DNA of 56,201 bases from Methylocystis silviterrae (GTDB taxonomy: Bacteria > Pseudomonadota > Alphaproteobacteria > Rhizobiales > Beijerinckiaceae). Under the pieces are notes generated by a model. That model had not been told where the DNA came from, ran no database searches, and saw nothing but the letters and a program-made list of their open reading frames with translations. Both the position numbers and the translations under genes were made by a program. Where the stretch lies: assembly GCF_013350005.1 (NCBI RefSeq), contig NZ_JABVWW010000019.1:1-56201 (forward strand). The letters run 5' to 3'. Shown here in pieces: positions 51,068 through 56,201 of the stretch (within the stretch, counting starts at the first letter, position 1; every line of letters starts with the position of its first letter).

Positions 51068-51375
51068 ATGGCGACATTTACCAGGCTCAAATTCGGCTCC
51101 TGGCGCGCCCAAGTTCGTCGCAAGGGGATATGTCAACGAGATATTTTTGCGCCGGCGAGACGCCGAGGAATGGGCGTTTGGATATCGAGCGCCGGATCGA
51201 TCGTGGCGAGTCTCCGAGTAAACGCGCGCGGAGAGACGCCAAAACATTTGGCGTTCTCATTCGACTTCATAGAGACGACCTTTTGAAATGGGCAAGCGGA
51301 TTGGTAGATCAAAAGCCGCGAGCCTCACCTTTCTGGAGCGTCGTCTTGGAAGATGCAAAATTCCGGAGTTCGACG
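51068..51375 (+). pseudogene. Shredded N-terminal part of a third tyrosine integrase
   Basis: Three frames in turn carry one protein: M-A-T-F-T-R-L-K-F-G-S-W-R-A-Q-V-R-R-K-G, then F-L-R-R-R-D-A-E-E-W-A-F-G, then E-R-R-I-D-R-G-E-S-P-S-K, and T-F-G-V-L-I-R-L-H with I-G-R-S-K-A-A-S-L-T-F-L. This is the arm-binding part of an integrase with at least two frameshifts. It ends at about 51375, where an IS66 remnant begins. Confidence 0.65.
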
Positions 51376-51860
51376 TGTCGCGCACCAGCGCTGCGAGTCC
51401 TTTCGCGCCATTGGGGAAGTCGACGGGCTTCGTCGCCACCATGACGCCGACCGCGCCCGTCAAGCCGATCATGAGCGCGCCTTCAAGGCGCCGATAATCG
51501 CCGTGAACATGCCGGCGGACGCGTCGCGCCAGATCCAGGTGCTCGCGCCCATAAAATCAAGTTCGAGCACATGCGGGCGTGCCGCGACCGATCTGCTCTT
51601 CGACGCCAAAGCGATCGGCGCTTCCTCTCGTCGCTCGACAATAACCGGCGTGAAAGAAAAGCGTTAGATTCCACCGCCCGCCGCTGCGCCTCCCGTCACC
51701 ACGAAAACAATTGCTGCGGCGTCGGCCCAAGCCGCCGCGCGACCTCCGAAACCCACCGCGCCAGGTGCGAGCGACTCTTCGACCGCTTGCGCCTTCTCTT
51801 CACCCAGCCGGCGCCGACGGCGCTCGCATCCGACGAACGGAGCCGCCGTTAGGCTCCCAG
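51376..51860 (-). mobile_element. IS66-family remnant (tnpA and tnpB pieces)
   Basis: On the minus strand, a tnpA-like part has R-R-R-R-R-L-G-E-E-K-A-Q and, after a frameshift, V-S-E-V-A-R-R-L-G-P-T-P-Q-Q-L-F-S-W with a stop where Arg is expected, then A-S-T-W-I-W-R-D-A-S-A-G and A-I-I-G-A-L-K-A-R-S to TGA 51469. tnpB begins in an ATGA overlap (51472): M-I-G-L-T-G-A-V-G-V-M-V-A-T-K-P-V-D-F then G-L-A-A-L-V-R-D-T, and is cut at about 51380. tnpC is missing. Confidence 0.7.
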
Positions 51861-52332
51861 TCGCTGCGGGGATTGCGTTGAGGCTGGACGACAGTCTGGT
51901 TTCGACCTCCGAGAGACGCTCGCAAGTCCAAGTCTAGACACAAGCGTTATCTCCACATCAGGGGATCAGACTCGCCGCTTTCATCCTCCGTTGAAAGGTG
52001 GCGCCGTAGCAGCGCTCACCGCCTAACTGGCGCGTGTTGTTGCCTTAGGAAAGAACGCTAATGCACCCTTGCCATGCTTTGCGGGTTTTTCAGGGATATG
52101 GGACAGCGAAGACCGTTGCCGGCATAGCGCAGCTGATCGAAGCCAATCTGCGCAATATGCACGTCGCCCGGGTGCCGACTAGACTTTCCGATAACATGAC
52201 TAAATTGATAGAGCACAACGTAGCGTTTTAGCCAGCACCGACCATTCGGTGGCAAAGCTCCCCGCCATGTCACGCCCCAGATTGAAATGGACGTACCGTC
52301 GACCCCACCTAACCTGGCCGGCGGGCGCCAGG
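51861..52332. other. Gene-free stretch
   Basis: I see no convincing reading frame; a minus frame at 52058-52273 lacks a good ribosome site and protein-like pattern. It contains short direct and inverted motifs but nothing I can assign. It may be decayed mobile DNA. Confidence 0.35.
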
Positions 52333-52363
52333 GCTCCGCCCGCGAGTAACGGGCGGAGCTTTT
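52333..52363 (+). terminator. Rho-independent terminator
   Basis: GCTCCGCCCG (52333-52342) pairs perfectly with CGGGCGGAGC (52350-52359) over a CGAGTAA loop, followed by TTTT. A strong plus-strand terminator, although no intact plus-strand gene is visible just upstream, so it may outlive a lost gene. Confidence 0.75.
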
Positions 52364-52537
52364 CGCGACCAGCGTCGGAAAGTCAGGAACTAACCGACTT
52401 TCCGACTTCCGAATTCTCGACGCCTGATGGCTTGCCTTTTACGGGCCTGAGATCGCTTTCTGCGGCGCTAGCCTTCGCCTCTTCAATTAAGCCCGTAAGC
52501 TGCGCCCCTGAATTTGCCGCGTCAGCTCATGCTCGCC

Positions 52538-52723
52538 TTAAAAAAAGAGACCCAAGGCACCGCCGGCCAACCCGCCCACGACGGCTGCAGCGATCGTGTT
52601 GGGAATGCCGCCGAGGCTTAGATAGGCGAGAACGCCCAAAATTAGTGCGCCAACACCGGCGAAGATATAGGTGTTGGTTGTGATTTCCCATTCCCTGTCG
52701 CCGGATGGCCTTTGATCCGTCAT
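52538..52723 (-). CDS. 61-residue small membrane protein
   Basis: Starts M-T-D-Q-R-P-S-G at 52723, with AGGGAGGG upstream. Two hydrophobic helices (I-F-A-G-V-G-A-L-I-L-G-V-L-A-Y-L and I-A-A-A-V-V-G-G-L-A-G-G-A-L-G-L-F-F) with glycine spacing suited to helix packing, and an acidic soluble N-terminus. Similar short proteins are frequent in Hyphomicrobiales; role unknown. Confidence 0.6.
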   Translation of the reverse strand: MTDQRPSGDREWEITTNTYIFAGVGALILGVLAYLSLGGIPNTIAAAVVGGLAGGALGLFF

Positions 52724-52804
52724 TGCCAATCCCTCCCTTCGGCGAACGTCCTGCTCTCGGAGGTCGACGCCCGCCAGAGTCATCTGGCTTAACGAGAGGG
52801 AGGG

Positions 52805-53215
52805 TCAATGGTCGCGGCGCACATAGCCGACATAAAGGCAGCTCATCATGACCGCCGCCGTCGCCGCAGGGTCACCCAAATCCGCCGGGGCCGCTTGGTA
52901 GCAATCGCAATCAAAGACGAAATAGCCATCGGAACCGCCGTTCGACTCGAACGTCGAGAATTTGTAGGCACGACATGTTTTGCCCAAGCTCTCGTCGAGC
53001 AAGCGGGCGGCGATAGGGGCTAACCCTTTAATATCCGGTTTGCAGCACGTGGAGGCGTACGCCCAGGCATAAGAGCAGCGTGGCGAAAAAGCCGCCGTGT
53101 CGCCGCAAACACGGTTCTTTTTGTCTATGAGGACAAGACGCGCCAAAACGCTGAGCCTCACTGTAGTCGTTGAAGTTCGAAAAGATATCACAGGGCCGCA
53201 GCGCAGCCACAACAT
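52805..53215 (-). CDS. Hypothetical protein, about 136 residues
   Basis: Start chosen at M-L-W-L-R-C-G-P-V (53215); the longer frame runs through a terminator-like hairpin at 53288. The C-terminal half has several Cys (C-C-K-P-D, C-R-A-Y-K-F, D-C-D-C-Y) and an [16 protein letters not shown] stretch that looks like a real fold. It ends R-R-D-H. No family is recognised; it may instead be a long non-coding frame in GC-rich DNA. Confidence 0.35.
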   Translation of the reverse strand: MLWLRCGPVISFRTSTTTVRLSVLARLVLIDKKNRVCGDTAAFSPRCSYAWAYASTCCKPDIKGLAPIAARLLDESLGKTCRAYKFSTFESNGGSDGYFVFDCDCYQAAPADLGDPAATAAVMMSCLYVGYVRRDH

Positions 53216-53287
53216 TCGACGATCTATGGCGAAATTCGTTGCTGCGGCGCGAGACCTACGATTGCGCGCCCTTGTCCTGGCCGCCAC

Positions 53288-53328
53288 CAAAAAAAACGCC
53301 CCGCGCTTACGTCCAGCGTCAGGGCGTT
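53288..53328 (-). terminator. Hairpin terminator, third member of the repeated family
   Basis: On the minus strand AACGCCCTGACGCTGG and G-C-G-C-G-G-G-G-C-G-T-T pair around A-C-G-T-A-A, then eight T. The C-T-T-A-C-G-T-C-C-A loop side resembles 6178-6211 (T-T-A-C-A-T-C-C-A). It could end a minus-strand transcript; the SDR relic lies on the other strand. Confidence 0.55.
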
Positions 53329-53344
53329 CCTCCGGAAGGCAAGT

Positions 53345-53642
53345 GACGCGCTGTTCTGGATTGCAAAAGCGGCTCTGCCGCATTTGCAGCCGGGACCGTC
53401 GATCATCAATACGAGCTCGATCGTCGCCTTCGATCCTTCGCCGCATCTTCTGGACTACCCGGCGAGCAAGGCCGCCTTCTCAACTTCAGCAGATGTCTGG
53501 CGAAGCAGCTCGCTGCCGTCGCGACTGGCCCGTTTTGGACGGCGTCGCAGCCAAGCGGCGGCCAGTGGCGGCGATGTCGCATTGCACTTAATTGCCAGAA
53601 TGCGCCGGTTCGCGCCTCGGGCCGTGGTGGGTGGACCGTCAA
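53345..53642 (+). pseudogene. Fragment of a short-chain dehydrogenase/reductase
   Basis: The reading [16 protein letters not shown] then [27 protein letters not shown] is the middle of an SDR (I-N-T-S-S strand and catalytic Y-x-x-x-K). After K-A-A-F the frame shifts to [12 protein letters not shown], and G-P-F-W-T follows with the K-G-I-R-V-N-A-V-A-P stretch mostly missing. The N-terminal cofactor-binding part is absent. Clearly broken. Confidence 0.75.
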
Positions 53643-54000
53643 ATTAATTTGAATTTTCCGGCGATTTCCCCGCCTCGACCTGAGCCATCAATTCAAAGCG
53701 TTATAGTGCAGGCAGGGCAATGCCGGGCGGATGGGGGCAACTACCGCTCTCGATCGCATTGCCGCCTGGTAGACATCTCGGCTGTCGTCGCTCGCTGGAT
53801 ATCGTCTTCGGTGAAATCGACAGATAACCCTGAACGCATCGCCTATGAAACGATCTGCGCTATCTACGTCGACAACTATGATGAGGCTGGTGAGGCGGAG
53901 CTTGCGCGTATCCATGAGCGAGGCCAGTTCGCGCTTGGCGCTGATGGGTAGAGCCACGAAAGTATAACGCCCTGCATCCCAGCGAGAGAGGGAGCGGAAC
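53643..54000. other. Upstream region of formate dehydrogenase
   Basis: Overlapping frames exist on both strands (plus 53592-53951; minus 53688-54008), neither with a recognised domain. The plus frame ends E-R-G-Q-F-A-L-G-A-D-G just before the fdh ribosome site. It probably contains the fdh promoter; I cannot show a regulator site. Confidence 0.35.
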
Positions 54001-55203
54001 ATGGCCAAGATCGTATGCGTGCTGTACGACGATCCGGTCGACGGGTATCCGAAAGCCTATGCGCGCGATGACGTGGCTCAGCCCAAATGCTATCCCGACG
54101 GACAAACGCTGCCCTCCCCAAAAGCAATCGATTTCAAGCCGGGTACGCTCCTTGGCAGCGTTTCCGGCGAACTAGGACTACGCAAATTCCTAGAGTCGAA
54201 CGGTCATCGCCTAGTAGTGACATCCAGCAAGGACGGCGCGGACAGCGTACTCGACCAAGAGCTCCCTGACGCCGACATCGTCATTTCGCAGCCTTTTTGG
54301 CCGGCTTACATGACCCGCGAGCGGATTGCGAAGGCGCCCAAGCTCAGGCTCATCGTGACCGCGGGCATTGGATCTGATCACACCGATCTGCAAGCAGCGA
54401 TCGATCGCAATATCACCGTCGCTGAAGTCACATACTGCAACAGCATCAGCGTATCCGAACATGTGGTGATGATGATCCTCGCACTGGTTCGCAATTACAT
54501 CCCTTCGTACCAATGGGTCGTGACAGGCGGCTGGAACATAGCAGATTGCGTAGCGCGTTCTTACGATCTTGAAGCCATGCAGGTCGGCACTGTCGCCGCC
54601 GGTCGCATCGGCTCGGCAGTACTGCGGAGGTTGAAGCCATTCGATGTCGGCCTTCATTATTTCGACCGCCATCGTCTTTCGGAGTCGGTCGAACGAGACC
54701 TGAATGTGACGTATCACCCCAGCGTGGAAAGCATGGTCGAGGTTTGTGACGTCGTCACTATAAATTGCCCGTTGCACCCGGAGACCGTACATCTGTTCAA
54801 TGACGCGTTAATTGCCAAAATGAAGCGCGGTTCCTACATCGTTAACACCGCGCGTAGCAAGATCTGCGATCGCGACGCTATTGTGCGTGCCCTCGAAAGC
54901 GGACAATTGGCCGGCTATGCGGGCGATGTCTGGTTCCCTCAACCAGCACCGGTCGACCATCCATGGAGAAGTATGCCGCACCATGGCATGACGCCGCATA
55001 TTTCTGGCACCAGTCTGACGGCGCAGACGCGTTATGCAGCTGGCGTGCGGGAGATTCTCGAATGCTGGTTCGACAATCGCCCGATCCGCGATGAATACCT
55101 AATCGTTAGCGCAGGGAAGCTCGCCGGCGCCGGGGCGCATTCATATAGCGCAGGCGACGCAACCAGCGGATCGGAAGAAGCCGTCCGCTTCAAGAAAGGC
55201 TGA
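54001..55203 (+). CDS. fdh: NAD-dependent formate dehydrogenase, single-subunit type
   Basis: 400 residues, colinear with Pseudomonas sp. 101 FDH. It begins M-A-K-I-V-C-V-L-Y-D-D-P-V-D-G-Y. The cofactor motif is G-T-V-A-A-G-R-I-G, catalytic-site pieces are V-N-T-A-R-S-K (Arg), T-P-H-I-S-G-T (His) and I-S-Q-P-F-W-P-A-Y; D-R-H-R-L matches the NAD-selecting Asp. It oxidises formate to CO2 with NADH, the last step of methylotrophic oxidation. A GGGAGCGGAAC site precedes the ATG. Surrounded by decayed mobile DNA, so possibly acquired. Confidence 0.96.
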   Translation: MAKIVCVLYDDPVDGYPKAYARDDVAQPKCYPDGQTLPSPKAIDFKPGTLLGSVSGELGLRKFLESNGHRLVVTSSKDGADSVLDQELPDADIVISQPFWPAYMTRERIAKAPKLRLIVTAGIGSDHTDLQAAIDRNITVAEVTYCNSISVSEHVVMMILALVRNYIPSYQWVVTGGWNIADCVARSYDLEAMQVGTVAAGRIGSAVLRRLKPFDVGLHYFDRHRLSESVERDLNVTYHPSVESMVEVCDVVTINCPLHPETVHLFNDALIAKMKRGSYIVNTARSKICDRDAIVRALESGQLAGYAGDVWFPQPAPVDHPWRSMPHHGMTPHISGTSLTAQTRYAAGVREILECWFDNRPIRDEYLIVSAGKLAGAGAHSYSAGDATSGSEEAVRFKKG

Positions 55204-55516
55204 CGTCGCCCGCTTCCCGATGCGTTGGAGCTGGTCCTAGACCCGATCATGGACGACTGAAGCATTGCTTTGGTGTCGAGCTCGGGAGCCCAAACAGTTA
55301 CTTCATTCGAGCGCTATCATTTGCCGAGGGCTTTTCGGACCTTCTCTCGCCAAACCTCGAAGCCACGAAGCAAAAGCGACCTCTAAAATACAATCGACAG
55401 GCGATGCGACAGAACGCGTCGGCTCTTGTGTGGGAGTTTGAGTGGGCGCACGATCCATTGCCCGGGACGCCTCTGAACGATGGCGGCGGACTTTATGCCA
55501 ACGCCAGGAGGCAACC
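55204..55516. other. Gene-free spacer after formate dehydrogenase
   Basis: No convincing frame or hairpin terminator seen. The end holds the promoter and GGAGG ribosome site (55507) of the next small gene. Confidence 0.35.
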
Positions 55517-55813
55517 ATGAATACTGCGAATCTTCAGCTTGAGGGCCTTTACGTCGTCATTTCCGCCCTGCTTGTCGCTTTGCGCGAAAAGGGAGTTTTC
55601 GAGGAAGCTGAAATCGATCGGCTGTTGGCGGAAGCAGAATCTGCTCTGGTGGCGGATTCTAATCGGCCCGCCGAACTGCGGGGCGCGAATGTGGATGCGA
55701 TCTGCTTCCCGGTGCGCTTTCTGAGACAGGCGTTACAAGCGTCATCCGAGGGCCGTAGCCAATCCTTTGCGCACCTCGCTTCACGGGTGGGACAAGTAAA
55801 ACGAGAGCGCTGA
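55517..55813 (+). CDS. Hypothetical protein, 98 residues
   Basis: ATG 55517 follows GGAGG by 5 bases. The sequence M-N-T-A-N-L-Q-L-E-G-L-Y-V-V-I-S-A-L, then G-V-F-E-E-A-E-I-D-R-L-L-A-E-A-E, F-P-V-R-F-L-R-Q-A-L and F-A-H-L-A-S-R-V-G matches a small helical family I remember as an unknown in rhizobia and methylotrophs. No catalytic motif. Not obviously linked with fdh, 313 bases upstream. Confidence 0.6.
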   Translation: MNTANLQLEGLYVVISALLVALREKGVFEEAEIDRLLAEAESALVADSNRPAELRGANVDAICFPVRFLRQALQASSEGRSQSFAHLASRVGQVKRER

Positions 55814-56201
55814 GTGTTGAATATGGTGTGTTTCGTGTGGGGGCGCCCCCGTCCAATGCAAGGATTTTCTTTAGGCGCGAGCATGTGGTCGGGCGCTTTC
55901 ATGTGTCCGGCCTCATAATGCTGCGGGCCCATATGGCAAGTACGCAGATCGGATCCAAATCCGCTTGGCGCGCTCGTGGCGCTCTGAAACTTCTGGTTTT
56001 TCCGACCCCGTCTTATTGACTGTACAAGTGGGCACTAGATCTGACTGACGGCATGAGCTGCCGTTGGGTGGTTCAAGCGACGGCGCCAAAGTCAGCGCAT
56101 CAATGAAGGTCTCCATTGGCGTTTTTTCCGAGACACCATTTTCCTTGATGCGGGCGGAGTTCATTGAACTGTCAGTCTCGGCAAGAAGCGCGGCGGCGGC
56201 C
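55814..56201. other. Right-edge stretch, nothing certain
   Basis: A minus frame (55913-56164 and open to the edge) and a plus frame from ATG 56103 to the edge are both open and overlap. Neither has a ribosome site I trust or a known motif. One may be part of a gene continuing beyond the window. Confidence 0.3.

Noticed and set aside
52058-52273. Minus-strand 71-codon frame
   Set aside because: No ribosome site, no motif and no protein-like pattern; treated as non-coding.
55430-55445. TTTGAGTGGGC as a possible far attachment site of the second guaA element
   Set aside because: Only GAGTGGG is shared; it does not spell T-I-E-W-E-stop and has no arm repeat nearby.
1-56201. CRISPR array
   Set aside because: No regularly spaced repeats of 25-40 bases with unique spacers are seen; the only regular repeats are the 33-base coding units in petC.

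Overview
The window looks like a chromosome segment of a GC-rich alphaproteobacterium of the order Hyphomicrobiales, plausibly a methylotroph near Methylocystis/Methylosinus. The grounds are an ELM1-family gene, a petABC cytochrome bc1 operon, a hom-glpX pair, a Ti-type relaxase and a Pseudomonas-101-type formate dehydrogenase. The genus is inferred, not shown.

Layout. (1) 1-7.9 kb is accessory DNA: many small, often overlapping genes (an SNase-type nuclease, secreted Cys-rich peptides, a ribbon-helix-helix regulator, an HTH protein, a four-gene minus-strand operon with 4-base overlaps). It abuts the 3' end of a tRNA-Thr(CGU), a typical integration site, and ends with one family of hairpin terminators. 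(2) 8-26.6 kb is core chromosome: ELM1-like protein, greA, carB, a small cytochrome c, gtrA, hemF, trmL, petABC, a SmbP-like protein, hom, glpX, a 49-residue lipoprotein, an rsmB-like methyltransferase, a DUF559 protein and guaA, with several dispersed palindromic repeats. (3) 26.6-48.9 kb is a 22.3-kb mobilisable island in the 3' end of guaA. The last codons of guaA (T-I-E-W-E-stop) are imitated at 48909-48926, giving its two ends. It carries a tyrosine integrase, an AlpA-type regulator, a TraA relaxase, a recognisable RSF1010/Ti-type oriT, traC and traD, but no coupling protein or mating-pair genes, so it would depend on a helper. (4) 48.9-53.7 kb is a graveyard of mobile DNA: a frameshifted second guaA-type integrase, a second AlpA gene, a shredded third integrase, an IS66 remnant and a broken SDR gene. 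(5) 53.7-56.2 kb holds an intact formate dehydrogenase and small unknowns.

The cargo of the guaA island is almost wholly anti-invader: a PLD-nuclease gene coupled to a large unrecognised protein (candidate uncharacterised two-gene system), an AbiE-type toxin-antitoxin pair with two operator-like palindromes upstream, a methyltransferase / PLD nuclease / helicase / GIY-YIG operon resembling the Bacillus YeeA(DnmA)-YeeB-YeeC cluster plus a nuclease, and a DUF4365-APAZ / short Argonaute pair with the architecture of SPARDA. Between the last two lies the first ~17 codons of a lost gene, which marks a module junction. The best candidates for new biology are the PLD/513-residue pair, the four-gene restriction-like operon and its lost fifth gene, and the stacking of all of these on an oriT-bearing guaA island.
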